Source: an uncultured Eggerthellaceae bacterium (GTDB lineage: Bacteria; Actinomycetota; Coriobacteriia; Coriobacteriales; Eggerthellaceae). From it: DNA of 64,000 nt. Below are positions 1 to 8,132 of the stretch, piece after piece. The stretch covers positions 80,604 through 144,603 of the forward strand of contig CANOIM010000006.1 in the NCBI GenBank assembly GCA_947566075.1, written 5' to 3'. Position 1 is the stretch's first letter, and every line of letters begins with the position of its first letter. The position numbers were made by a program, and so were the translations under genes. Under the pieces are notes generated by a model that saw only the letters and a program-made list of their open reading frames with translations, made no database searches and was not told where the DNA came from.

Positions 1-411
1 TCGCTGTTCTTGGGCGGCATCCTGTCTGCCGGTGCCTTCGCGCTGTTCTTCGGAGGATCCTTCCTTGATGCAGCCGTCTCGGGCGCCTTCGCCGTATTCC
101 TATGCCTCTCGCTCAAGTTCCTCCGGCCTTGGACGCCCAGCACCATCATCTTCAATTTCCTGAATTCCTTCCTCTGTGGGTTGGGGATCATGGCCATAGA
201 TAGCATCTGGGGCGGCATATCGCCCGATATGGTGATGATCGGGGATATCATGCTGCTCATCCCCGGCGTTGCCATGACCAATGCCACGCGGGATATGTTC
301 TCAGGTGACACAGTATCCGGCATCATGCGCTTCGTGGAAAGCTTGCTGTGGGCCATTGCCCTGGCCCTTGGATTCATGGCCGCCATCTGGCTGGCCCAGA
401 TGATCTGGTGA
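1..411 (+). CDS. Threonine/serine exporter ThrE, N-terminal-type subunit (5' end cut off)
   Basis: The reading frame is open from base 1, so only the last 136 codons are present. The visible part is almost entirely hydrophobic, with about four membrane segments and short loops (for example LLIPGVAMTNATRDM), as in the membrane half of the DUF1212/ThrE family, which exports threonine and serine using the proton gradient. The next gene encodes the matching small ThrE_2/DUF3815 half and begins at the stop codon of this one, the usual split arrangement. The family call rests on the TM pattern, the LLIPG-type motif and the partner gene. The soluble N-terminal domain lies outside the window and cannot be checked. 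Confidence 0.75.
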   Translation, partial: SLFLGGILSAGAFALFFGGSFLDAAVSGAFAVFLCLSLKFLRPWTPSTIIFNFLNSFLCGLGIMAIDSIWGGISPDMVMIGDIMLLIPGVAMTNATRDMFSGDTVSGIMRFVESLLWAIALALGFMAAIWLAQMIW

Positions 412-416
412 CCCTC

Positions 417-878
417 ATGGATGCTTACGCTTGGGTTCAGATGGCAACGGCCTTCCTGGGGGCCTTGGGGTTCGCCCTGTTCTTCAACGTGCGCCTTCGG
501 CGGGTGCTCCCGGCCTCTATCGGAGGGCTCATCACCTGGGCCCTGTACTGGGCGCTCTTCCAGGCCATCGGCCAGATCTTCGTCCCCTGCGTGATAGCCA
601 GCACCTTCGCAGCCGCCTATGCGGAGGTGGTCGCGCGCATGCACCGCGTGCCCACCACCGTGTTCTTCATCATCAGCGTGATCCCGCTCGTCCCGGGACG
701 CGGGTTGTTCTATACGATGTCCGACGCAGTGAATGGACGCTGGGATGCCTTCGCCGTAGATTCCACCGCCACGCTGCTCTTCGCTGCGGGCATCGCTGCA
801 GGTATCTGCCTCGTCACCGCCTGGGTGCAAACCTGGAAATACGGCCAACGGAAGATCGAACGGATCCGCAGCAAGTAG
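417..878 (+). CDS. Threonine/serine exporter family, small membrane subunit (ThrE_2/DUF3815)
   Basis: A 153-residue membrane protein with four to five hydrophobic segments and a basic C-terminus (KYGQRKIERIRSK). The motif VIPLVPGRGLFYTM is typical of the ThrE_2/DUF3815 half of split Thr/Ser exporters. ATG 417 is chosen because GGTGA at 407-411 sits at ribosome-binding distance. A GTG at 408 that overlaps the upstream TGA stop is the alternative. Either start couples translation to the preceding subunit gene, so the two probably form one inner-membrane exporter. A longer in-frame extension from 348 overlaps the upstream gene heavily and is unlikely. Confidence 0.75.
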   Translation: MDAYAWVQMATAFLGALGFALFFNVRLRRVLPASIGGLITWALYWALFQAIGQIFVPCVIASTFAAAYAEVVARMHRVPTTVFFIISVIPLVPGRGLFYTMSDAVNGRWDAFAVDSTATLLFAAGIAAGICLVTAWVQTWKYGQRKIERIRSK

Positions 879-968
879 AACCGAGGGATACAAGCCCGCA
901 AACCACATCCGAAGACCCAAGGGGATGCGGTGCTTTGCTGACCGAAGAGAGGGGAAGGGACACCTGTA

Positions 969-1610
969 ATGTGCAAAAGATTCAAGGCACTATCCTGGGA
1001 TGAGATACTCGAGGTCATCCAAGCCCTGGAAGAGGGACAGCCCTGTGCACTGCAGTCCAACCCCTCAGAGCTCAGGCTGGATGCCTTCCCGCGCTCTAAC
1101 GTTCCCCTCATCGGGCAGTCTGATCAAAGGCTCATTCCCCTGAGCCTGCTTTGGGGATTCAAGGCCCACTGGACCAAACGGCGCGTCATCTACAACGCTC
1201 GCATCGAAACCGCCTTGGAACAGGAGCAAGGGTTCTGGTGCGAAGCGATAGACCGCAGCCGCTGCATCGTACCCACCCTGGGCTTCTATGAGGCCTGCGC
1301 CACCGAGACCCTCATAAGCCCTCAGACGGGCAAGCCCGTGCAGCGCCAGTACCAATTCGCGTTGCCGGAAGGGATCACCTATCTGGCAGCCATCTGCAAC
1401 CAAGAGACCTTCAGCGTGATGACCACCTGCGCGAACAACATCGTTGCGCCCATACACCCGCGCATGCCCATGGTGCTGCGCCCTGAAGAGATAGACCAGT
1501 GGCTCTTCGGGAACTATGCGGCGTTGGCTGACCGCAGCGATGTGTTCCTGGAATGCCACGCGGAAGCATTCCGTCCCCCTCGGACCAAACTGCAGCTGAC
1601 GCTGTTCTGA
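969..1610 (+). CDS. SRAP-domain DNA-protein crosslinking protein (HMCES/YedK family)
   Basis: A 213-residue SOS response-associated peptidase. The family shields abasic sites in single-stranded DNA by forming a thiazolidine bond through the Cys exposed after Met removal. The catalytic set is visible: Cys2, Asn76 in NARIET, Glu108 in GFYEA, and His163 in PIHPRMP. The opening reads MCKRF where most relatives have MCGRF. The length is close to the family norm. The gene is monocistronic, with about 90 bp of apparently empty sequence before it and a convergent gene 15 bp after it. No LexA-type box was recognised upstream. Confidence 0.9.
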   Translation: MCKRFKALSWDEILEVIQALEEGQPCALQSNPSELRLDAFPRSNVPLIGQSDQRLIPLSLLWGFKAHWTKRRVIYNARIETALEQEQGFWCEAIDRSRCIVPTLGFYEACATETLISPQTGKPVQRQYQFALPEGITYLAAICNQETFSVMTTCANNIVAPIHPRMPMVLRPEEIDQWLFGNYAALADRSDVFLECHAEAFRPPRTKLQLTLF

Positions 1611-1625
1611 GCCAGCAACGGCGCT

Positions 1626-3323
1626 TTAGGAAGCGCTCACCCCTGCCAGTTCAGCTGCCATCTCCCGCAGCTTGAACTTCTGCACCTTCATGGAAGGGGT
1701 CATGGGGAAATCATCCACGAAGAATACCCGCTTGGGCACCTTGTATCGGGCGATGCGCGGGATGGCCCACTGACGCACGTCATCTTCGGTCATATCCTCA
1801 TAGCCCGGGCGCGTGCGGATGAAGGCACCCACGATCTCACCGTATTTCTCATCCGGGATGCCCACCACCTGAGCATCCAGCACCCCCGGCATGGTCAGCA
1901 GGAAGTTCTCCACCTCCAACGGATAGATGTTCTCGCCGCCGCGGATGATCATGTCCTTGATGCGGCCGGTCACGCGGTAATAGCCGTCTTCATCCACCGT
2001 GCCCAGGTCTCCCGAATGCAGATAGCCGTCAGCGTCAATGGCCTTCGCCGTTTCCTCGGGCATCTTGTAGTAGCCCTTCATGACGTTGTAACCCTTGCAG
2101 CAGAGCTCCCCCGGCTCCCCCACGCCGCAGATGTGCCCATCCGTTGGGTCTATCACGCGCACGTCAACGGGCGGGTGCTTCTTGCCCACGGTCTCGCACT
2201 TGTGCTCCACGTCATCATCGGCCGAGGTTTGGGTGAACACGGGACTGGTCTCCGTGAGGCCATAGCAGATGGTTATCTCGCGCATGTTCATCTTGTCCAT
2301 GACCTCGCGCATGGTCTCAGGCGGACAGGGGCTGCCAGCCATGATGCCCGTGCGCATGTGGCTGAGGTCGAAGCTATCGAAATCAGGGTGGTTCAGCTCT
2401 GCGATGAACATGGTGGGCACACCATAGACCGCGGTGGCCTTTTCCTTGTGGAGCGCCTGGAGCACAAGCCCTGCATCGAAGTCTTCCACGATCAGCATGG
2501 TGGAGCGGTGGGTCAGGTTCGCCATGACGCCCAGTACGCAACCGAAGCAATGGAAGAACGGCACCGGCAGGCACACCCTATCCTCAGACCCCAGCCGCTG
2601 GCCTTCGCCGATATAGAAGCCGTTGTTCAGGATGTTGCGATGGGTGAGCATGACGCCCTTGGGGAACCCCGTGGTGCCAGAAGTGTACTGCATCATGACC
2701 ACGTCATTGTTGTTGAACTGGCTGCGGGCCCATTCCAGATCAGAGTCAGGCCTATGCTGCCCCAGCAAGATCAGCTCGGGCACGCTGTAGAAGCCCCGAT
2801 GCTTCTCCGGGCCCATGTAGATGAGGTTCTTCAGGTGCGGATAGGTCTCCGTGCTGAGGAAGCCGCGAGGCTGCTCCAGGGATTCAGGCACCAGGTCACG
2901 GATGATCTGGAGGTAATCCACATCCCGATAGGCATCTATGATGCAGAGCGCCTTCATGTCAGACTGCTTGAGAACGTAGTCTATCTCATGGCTCTTGTAG
3001 ATAGGGTTCACCGTGACCATGACGATGCCCACCTTCGCCGTAGCGTACATGAAGGTGAGCCAGTCAGGGATGTTGCGTGCCCACACGCCCAGATGGTCCC
3101 CCGGCTTCATGCCGATGGACATGAGCCCCTTGGCCAGGGCGTCCGTACGCTCATCGAAGTCTTGGTAGGTCCAGCGCAGGTCACGATCTGGGTACACGAC
3201 GAATTCGTGGTCCGGGTCCTTCGCCACCTGTTCCTTGAAGTAATCCCCTATGGTGAGCTCTGAATGAAGGGGACAGTTCGGGTCCCCGGGAATGGGTTGG
3301 GTGATGTTCGCTTCTTCAGTCAT
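1626..3323 (-). CDS. AMP-forming acyl-CoA synthetase (ANL superfamily)
   Basis: A 565-residue acyl-CoA ligase that activates a carboxylic acid as an acyl-adenylate and transfers it to CoA. Visible motifs in order: the ATP loop YTSGTTGFPKGV, YGLTETSP, HSGDLG, the hinge GRIKDMIIRGGENIYP, and a C-terminal Lys-containing segment (MKVQKFK). ATG 3323 is chosen because AGGA lies about 6 nt upstream and because an upstream extension would overlap the regulator gene, whose stop is 8 bp away. The two genes form an operon. The substrate cannot be read from sequence; a medium- or long-chain fatty acid or an aromatic acid is possible. Confidence 0.9.
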   Translation of the reverse strand: MTEEANITQPIPGDPNCPLHSELTIGDYFKEQVAKDPDHEFVVYPDRDLRWTYQDFDERTDALAKGLMSIGMKPGDHLGVWARNIPDWLTFMYATAKVGIVMVTVNPIYKSHEIDYVLKQSDMKALCIIDAYRDVDYLQIIRDLVPESLEQPRGFLSTETYPHLKNLIYMGPEKHRGFYSVPELILLGQHRPDSDLEWARSQFNNNDVVMMQYTSGTTGFPKGVMLTHRNILNNGFYIGEGQRLGSEDRVCLPVPFFHCFGCVLGVMANLTHRSTMLIVEDFDAGLVLQALHKEKATAVYGVPTMFIAELNHPDFDSFDLSHMRTGIMAGSPCPPETMREVMDKMNMREITICYGLTETSPVFTQTSADDDVEHKCETVGKKHPPVDVRVIDPTDGHICGVGEPGELCCKGYNVMKGYYKMPEETAKAIDADGYLHSGDLGTVDEDGYYRVTGRIKDMIIRGGENIYPLEVENFLLTMPGVLDAQVVGIPDEKYGEIVGAFIRTRPGYEDMTEDDVRQWAIPRIARYKVPKRVFFVDDFPMTPSMKVQKFKLREMAAELAGVSAS

Positions 3324-3331
3324 GGCGATTC

Positions 3332-3910
3332 CTACAACGGGGTATAGACACAAGCCAAGAACTTCGCGTTCTGGCCGTCATGGGCGCGTACCTGATGGGG
3401 CACGATGGAATCATAGTAGATGCTCTCACCGGGGTGGAGGACGAAGACATCCTTGCCGTATTCTATCTCGATGCAGCCCTCCATGCCGTAGAGCCATTCC
3501 TCCCCTTCATGGCTGTCCAGCTTGTGGGTGGTCTCACCGGAAGGGGTCACCGTGATGATGAAGGGATCCATATGGCGGGAGGGGCGCCCAGCCGCCAAGC
3601 TGAAGTAGCTCAAGTCCCCTGCATCCCGCGCGGTCTGAAGCGTCTTCACGCGTTCGACCTCTTCCATCTGCTCAGCGCTGATGTAAGCGGGGCCGAAGGA
3701 TTCATCATCATCCATGAGCGTTCCCAGGCGCACCCCTAGCGCCCGCGTGAGCTTGATGAGCGGCGCCAGAGAAGGAGGCACCTCCCCGGCTTCCAGCTTT
3801 TCGATGACCTCCGCCTCGCATCCACACCGGTCTGCTAGGTCTTGCGTGCTCAGATGGTGGGCCTCTCGCAACGTGGTGATCTTGCGGCCGAGACGGTTGT
3901 CGTTTTCCAT
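3332..3910 (-). CDS. XRE-family transcriptional regulator with C-terminal cupin
   Basis: A 192-residue protein with an N-terminal helix-turn-helix (about residues 8-62, LSTQDLADRCGCEAEVIEKLE) and a C-terminal double-stranded beta-helix cupin (about 115-190, with HPGESIYYDSIVPHQV). This HTH-cupin family usually controls neighbouring transport or catabolic genes, with the cupin as ligand sensor. It lies 8 bp upstream of the acyl-CoA synthetase gene on the same strand, so it probably regulates that operon, perhaps by sensing the acid or acyl-CoA. The start has a strong GGAGG ribosome-binding site. Confidence 0.88.
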   Translation of the reverse strand: MENDNRLGRKITTLREAHHLSTQDLADRCGCEAEVIEKLEAGEVPPSLAPLIKLTRALGVRLGTLMDDDESFGPAYISAEQMEEVERVKTLQTARDAGDLSYFSLAAGRPSRHMDPFIITVTPSGETTHKLDSHEGEEWLYGMEGCIEIEYGKDVFVLHPGESIYYDSIVPHQVRAHDGQNAKFLACVYTPL

Positions 3911-4005
3911 GGGTGCATCCTCCTTGCCAAAAAAGCGTATCCGGCTATGATAGCGAAATCATCCCCTGATGGCGGGAGAAGATGCACGTTCCCCTATACT
4001 GAGCG

Positions 4006-4662
4006 ATGCACATCAGAGGGAAAGGAAGATCCGCGGGACAGCTGCATGTAGTGGATCACCCGCTCATCGAAGCGAAGCTGACGCAGATGCGCAACGAGGC
4101 CACCACTCCGCCGGAGTTCCGAAGCCTTTTGAGGGAGGTCACGCTCCTCTTGGGCTTCGAAGCCACGAGAGATCTTCCCACTAAAGAGGTCACGGTCAAG
4201 ACCCCCATCTGCGAAAGCACCTTCCCCACTCTCGACGCGGACTTCTTCACCCTGGTACCCATCTTACGGGCAGGCTTGGGGATGGTGGAAGGGATGCTTG
4301 AGCTGATGCCCTTCGCCCATGTGGGCCATATCGGGCTGGTCCGCAACGAAGAGACCCATGTTCCCGAAGAGTATTACTACAAGATGCCCCCAGGGTTCGA
4401 GCATTCCGTAGTGCTGGTGCTTGACCCTATGCTGGCTACGGGCGGCAGCGCAATAGACGCTATCTCCCGGCTCAAGGACAGAGGGTGCCAGAACATCCGG
4501 CTGGTGAACATCATCGGAGCACCCGAAGGGGTGGGCGCCGTCCAGCAAGCCCATCCGGATGTGGATATCTACATAGCCGCAGTTGACGAAGGCTTGAATG
4601 AGAACGCCTATATCGTACCGGGGCTCGGTGACGCAGGAGACCGCATCTTCGGCACCTGCTGA
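4006..4662 (+). CDS. upp: Uracil phosphoribosyltransferase
   Basis: Salvages uracil to UMP using PRPP in the cytosol. The 218 residues show the family signature HVVDHPLIEAKL, the PRPP loop LVLDPMLATGGSA, and the uracil-binding C-terminus YIVPGLGDAGDRIFGT. Relatives usually begin about 13 residues later, just before HVVDHP, and ATG 4006 lacks a clear ribosome-binding site. A TATACT hexamer at 3995-4000 would place transcription initiation almost on this ATG, so the mRNA may be leaderless, or translation may start at CTG 4042. The gene appears monocistronic. Confidence 0.92.
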   Translation: MHIRGKGRSAGQLHVVDHPLIEAKLTQMRNEATTPPEFRSLLREVTLLLGFEATRDLPTKEVTVKTPICESTFPTLDADFFTLVPILRAGLGMVEGMLELMPFAHVGHIGLVRNEETHVPEEYYYKMPPGFEHSVVLVLDPMLATGGSAIDAISRLKDRGCQNIRLVNIIGAPEGVGAVQQAHPDVDIYIAAVDEGLNENAYIVPGLGDAGDRIFGTC

Positions 4663-4692
4663 GCTGGCGCAGAGGGCGCGCTGCAAAGAGGC

Positions 4693-4698
4693 TATAAT
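4693..4698 (+). promoter_or_regulatory. Probable -10 box (TATAAT) of the cysteine-synthase-like gene
   Basis: A consensus TATAAT lies about 46 bp before the TTG start at 4744, in the gap after upp. No good -35 hexamer is visible 17 bp upstream. The leader contains AGGGA as ribosome-binding site. Confidence 0.5.
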
Positions 4699-4743
4699 CG
4701 CGTGCGAGAAAACTGAGCTTGGTAGCGAAAGATAGGGACTGCA

Positions 4744-5667
4744 TTGATCTACGATAACGTGCTGGAAGCGCTGGGGCATACGCCGCTCGTGCGCTTGCAG
4801 CGCCTGACAGAGCCAGACATGGCCCAGATCCTCGTGAAATACGAAGGCGTGAACGTGGGTGGATCCATCAAAACGCGTACGGCAGCCATGATGATCGAAG
4901 AGGCCGAGGCCCGCGGAGACATCGGCCCCGGCAGCATCATCGTAGAGCCCACCAGCGGGAACCAAGGCATCGGCCTTGCCCTAGTGTGCGCCGTGAAGGG
5001 CTACGAAGCGCGCATCATCATGCCCGATTCCGTATCCGAGGAACGCCGCTTGCTGGTAGAGCACTATGGGGCCACGACCATCATCGTCCACGACGAGGGT
5101 GACATCGGCAAGGCCATCGATGAATGCATCAGCATCGCGAACGAGATGGCTGCCGAAGACCCCCACGTGTACGTGCCACAGCAATTCGAGAACATAGACA
5201 ACCTGCGAGCGCATCGCAATCACACCGCGCTGGAGATAGCTGAGGACGCCGGTTGCCACATCCATGGCTTCGTGAGCGGCATAGGGACAGGCGGCACCAT
5301 ATCCGGCATCGGGCAAACCTTGAAGAGGCTCTACCCGGATATAGAGATATGGGCGGTAGAACCTGAAGATGCCGCCATCCTGTCAGGCGGAGGCATAGGC
5401 AGCCACCTGCAGATGGGCATCGGCGACGGGCTGATCCCAGCCATCCTGGACCAGAATATCTACGATGACATCTGCATCATCAGCGACGATGAGGCCATCC
5501 AGACCGCGCGAGACCTTGCACGCAAGGAGGGGTTGATGTGCGGCGTTTCCTCCGGTACCAACGTGGCAGCTGCCAAGCGCTTAGCGCGCAAGCTGGGCCC
5601 CGGCAAGACCGTGGTGACGGTGCTCCCTGACACGGGGGAACGCTACTTCTCAACGCCCTTGTTCTAG
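4744..5667 (+). CDS. Cysteine synthase-fold PLP enzyme (cysteine synthase or H2S-forming cysteine lyase)
   Basis: A 307-residue fold-type II PLP enzyme of the O-acetylserine sulfhydrylase family. PLP lysine K43 lies in GGSIKTR, the phosphate loop is GIGTGGTISG, and the C-terminus GERYFSTPLF is canonical. Two deviations matter. The substrate loop reads TSGNQG instead of TSGNTG, and the usual GIGAGFIP is GIGDGLIP (Asp228). From memory, an Asp near this position is a hallmark of the fusobacterial cysteine hydroxyl-lyase that makes H2S and serine, so a catabolic role is possible. No cysE or other cysteine-biosynthesis gene is nearby. The TTG start has AGGGA upstream. Confidence 0.85.
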   Translation: MIYDNVLEALGHTPLVRLQRLTEPDMAQILVKYEGVNVGGSIKTRTAAMMIEEAEARGDIGPGSIIVEPTSGNQGIGLALVCAVKGYEARIIMPDSVSEERRLLVEHYGATTIIVHDEGDIGKAIDECISIANEMAAEDPHVYVPQQFENIDNLRAHRNHTALEIAEDAGCHIHGFVSGIGTGGTISGIGQTLKRLYPDIEIWAVEPEDAAILSGGGIGSHLQMGIGDGLIPAILDQNIYDDICIISDDEAIQTARDLARKEGLMCGVSSGTNVAAAKRLARKLGPGKTVVTVLPDTGERYFSTPLF

Positions 5668-5691
5668 ACAAGCCAAAAGGGAAGCGAACAG

Positions 5692-5850
5692 AATGATGCT
5701 TCTGGATTGCCTGGCGTTGAGACGATGCAGCTCCTCCAGGACGGGAACTGGGCCGCGGGCGGTGCCTACGCGCTGTTCTCCTGCGTCCTCTGCATAGCAG
5801 GCGCCTTCGCGGGAAACGCTGCCGCACGCTTTCTAGCGCCCGGCGCGTGA
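5692..5850 (+). pseudogene. C-terminal remnant of a fluoride channel gene (CrcB/FluC)
   Basis: In the frame ending with TGA at 5848-5850, the reading VETMQLLQDGNW is followed by one hydrophobic helix (ALFSCVLCIAGAFAGNAAAR) and a short tail. This matches the last part of FluC/CrcB channels (ET..LL..G.W then the final TM helix). The preceding in-frame residues, back to the cysteine-synthase-like stop, do not look like FluC, and no start with a ribosome-binding site precedes the fragment. It is therefore read as a truncated relic, probably broken when the neighbouring ATPase gene arrived. Confidence 0.6.
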
Positions 5851-5883
5851 CGATGCACGAGCGCGAACCCCTTTTCATCGTCA

Positions 5884-5907
5884 GGCTCTCTTATCCAAGA
5901 GCGAACC
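5884..5907. repeat. 24-bp imperfect palindrome, copy 1
   Basis: The element reads GGCTCTCTTATCCAAGAGCG and four further bases. It matches a second copy at 14398-14421 at 22 of 24 positions. The core CTCTTATCCAAGAG is a small inverted repeat. It lies just after the crcB relic. It may be a weak terminator or a dispersed repeat. No T-tract follows. Confidence 0.5.
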
Positions 5908-6009
5908 AGAAGGCATCTGAGGATCTGGCAGAACATATACCGTGATAAGGACATGCTGCTTGAAGACCGGGATCTTGCGCACATCCCGCAATTCTTATCC
6001 TATTTACTT

Positions 6010-6058
6010 TGCGTATTGACGCATATACTTCATATTGATACTCTGCGTATTGACGCAT
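6010..6058. promoter_or_regulatory. Two identical palindromic boxes overlapping a promoter of the ATPase gene
   Basis: TGCGTATTGACGCAT occurs at 6010-6024 and again at 6044-6058. Each contains the inverted repeat TGCGT-ATTG-ACGCA. A plausible promoter, TTGACG (6016-6021) with 17-bp spacing to TACTCT (6039-6044), is embedded in them. The first box covers the -35 and the second lies just after the -10, an arrangement expected of repressor sites. A third TATTGA lies between the boxes. The cognate regulator is not evident in the window. Confidence 0.5.
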
Positions 6059-6080
6059 CTGCTGAATCTTGGGAGTGAAC

Positions 6081-7454
6081 ATGGAGCTGAGAAGGGATAT
6101 ATACGACAAGCTGCTCGCCTGGAAGAACGAATCCGCTGGCTCTTCGGCTCTCTTGATAGAGGGCGCACGCCGGATAGGCAAATCAACCATCACGGAGAAA
6201 TTCGGAAGAGAGAATTACCGATCTTGCATTTCGATTGATTTCTCCATCGCCCCAAAATCAGTACGTGATAACTTCAGCGAAAATCTGTCACATCTCGATA
6301 GGTTTTTCCAGACACTCTCAATTGAATACGGCGTGCGCCTGTTTGAACGAGACTCCCTGATCATCTTCGATGAAGTCCAGACGTTCCCCCCGGCACGCCA
6401 GGCCATAAAGACCCTGGTCAGGGATGGACGATACGACTTCATCGAGACCGGATCCCTCATATCGATTCGCGAGAACGTCAAAGACATCGTGATCCCCTCA
6501 GAGGAGAAAACCATGCGGATGTATCCGCTTACGTTTCAGGAGTTCCTTATCGCGGCGGATGAAGAACCCTTGCTGGAATACATACGCGAATGCTACGCCA
6601 AACGGGTTGCCCTAGAAGATTCATTTCATAAGCGCGCATCGCGTCTCGTACGCGAATACATACTCGTGGGGGGCATGCCGCAAAGCATCGTTGCCTACTT
6701 GGAAAACGCCGGCGATTTCTTCGCATCAGATCAGGCAAAACGGCAGATTCTCACCTTGTACCGCAATGATATTCAGAAGATATCGACACGCTACCGTTCG
6801 AAAGTCGCAGCGCTGTTCGATTATCTTCCCGGATATCTATCAACGCACGAAAAGAAGGTCGTGCTCAAGAAGGTAGACGAGCACGGAGAATTCAACCGAT
6901 ACGATGACCCATTGTTCTGGCTTGGCGATTCCATGATTTGCAATCTATGCTACCGATGCTCAGACCCAAACATCGGTCTTGCCATGACGCAAGATGACAC
7001 GTCAGTTAAATGCTACATGGGGGATACAGGCCTACTCGTGAGCCTCGCGTTCTCTGAAAACGAACTTACTTCAATGGAGCTATATCGCAAGGTACTAGCT
7101 GGTCGCCTCTCCCTTAACGAGGGAATGCTTCACGAGAACCTCATCGCGCAGACAATCGCTGCTGCAGGGAGAAAACTATACTTCTATACCCACTATTCTG
7201 AGGAGAAGCACCGTAACGACGTCGAGATCGACTTCCTCCTCTCATCGGGAAGCACAACCAACCCGAAAATCGATCCAGTGGAAGTCAAGTCCGCCAAGAA
7301 TTACACGAAGACCTCGTACGATGAGTTCAAAAGGCGCTTCAAAAAGAGAATCGGGCAGTCATTCATCGTGCATCCCAAGGCATTTTCGCAAGATGCAAGC
7401 GGCATGAAGATACCCACGTACATGTGGTTTTGTGTACTGGAGGAAATGGACTAG
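6081..7454 (+). CDS. AAA_14/DUF4143 family ATPase
   Basis: A 457-residue protein of the ATP-binding AAA_14 + DUF4143 type, widespread in anaerobes and of poorly known function (suggested roles include DNA-related or defence-like activity). The Walker A motif GARRIGKST is at residues 28-36 and a Walker B LIIFDEVQ near residue 100. The C-terminal part contains EIDFLLSSG...PVEVKSAK, a PD-(D/E)XK-like core. ATG 6081 follows GGGAG at suitable spacing, and TTG 6069 is less likely. Codon use is AT-richer than in the neighbours and the gene follows a gene relic, which suggests horizontal acquisition. Confidence 0.85.
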   Translation: MELRRDIYDKLLAWKNESAGSSALLIEGARRIGKSTITEKFGRENYRSCISIDFSIAPKSVRDNFSENLSHLDRFFQTLSIEYGVRLFERDSLIIFDEVQTFPPARQAIKTLVRDGRYDFIETGSLISIRENVKDIVIPSEEKTMRMYPLTFQEFLIAADEEPLLEYIRECYAKRVALEDSFHKRASRLVREYILVGGMPQSIVAYLENAGDFFASDQAKRQILTLYRNDIQKISTRYRSKVAALFDYLPGYLSTHEKKVVLKKVDEHGEFNRYDDPLFWLGDSMICNLCYRCSDPNIGLAMTQDDTSVKCYMGDTGLLVSLAFSENELTSMELYRKVLAGRLSLNEGMLHENLIAQTIAAAGRKLYFYTHYSEEKHRNDVEIDFLLSSGSTTNPKIDPVEVKSAKNYTKTSYDEFKRRFKKRIGQSFIVHPKAFSQDASGMKIPTYMWFCVLEEMD

Positions 7455-7545
7455 CCCCCCCCCTAGCTGAAACAGACTTGCATATTGCAGACCTGTGGAT
7501 ATTTGTTCACGGAAGGGGTCAGGATCGATGGAACAGGGGGCGGTT

Positions 7546-8094
7546 CTACCGCACGCTCATCGCGCGAAGCACTTCGCTGAAGCCATCCTCTTCTTCGAAG
7601 TAGACCATGATGTTCTCATCTTCGCCAATAGGAAGCGTTACGCCTACGATATCAGACCGCACGAACGCCTCTGGCGCGCTGCAATCCACAAGTACTGCGA
7701 TCAGGACATTCGATGCACATCCGAGGCCTTGCACGATCTTCAGCGCCGCTTCTACCGTATCCCCTGTCCGGATCAGATCGTCTACGAGGACGACCGTTCT
7801 GCCCTCAATGGCGAATGGGATCTCGATAGAACGAAGATGCAAAGTGCTCTCCCGTAAACCTTTGCCGGGAGACGATATCTCGATACGGCCGACAGGTGGG
7901 CGAAAGCCGTTCGCTTCACCCACCGCATCAGCCAGCCTTTCGGCCAAAATATCTCCACGGGGAAAGATGCCCACGAAAACAGCTTCTTCGATGCATCTGA
8001 TACGACTGATGAGCTCACGCGCCATGGCTTTGATCGCTGCATCCATGCCAACTGCATCCAAGCAACCGTCTTTGATCCCTGTCTCGATGATCAT
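7546..8094 (-). CDS. PyrR-like phosphoribosyltransferase, last gene of the arc operon
   Basis: A 182-residue type I phosphoribosyltransferase. The PRPP-binding loop VVLVDDLIRTGDT and the surrounding order (FPRGDILAERLADAV, PVGRIEIS, IEIPFAIEGRTVVLVDD, VLVDCSAPEAFVRSDIVG) match PyrR, the bifunctional pyrimidine-operon attenuation protein with uracil phosphoribosyltransferase activity. A separate upp is present at 4006. It lies 38 bp downstream of the carbamate kinase gene on the same strand, so it is probably co-transcribed with arcDABC. Carbamoyl phosphate is shared by arginine catabolism and pyrimidine synthesis, so a regulatory link is possible but unproven. Confidence 0.75.
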   Translation of the reverse strand: MIIETGIKDGCLDAVGMDAAIKAMARELISRIRCIEEAVFVGIFPRGDILAERLADAVGEANGFRPPVGRIEISSPGKGLRESTLHLRSIEIPFAIEGRTVVLVDDLIRTGDTVEAALKIVQGLGCASNVLIAVLVDCSAPEAFVRSDIVGVTLPIGEDENIMVYFEEEDGFSEVLRAMSVR

Positions 8095-8132
8095 AGGTTC
8101 ACACTTTCTCCCGCCCCGGGTCGTCTAAAACC

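Noticed and set aside
2016..3263. A 415-codon plus-strand frame opposite the acyl-CoA synthetase
   Set aside because: Shadow frame: low-complexity His/Val/Leu translation, while the opposite strand has all ANL motifs.
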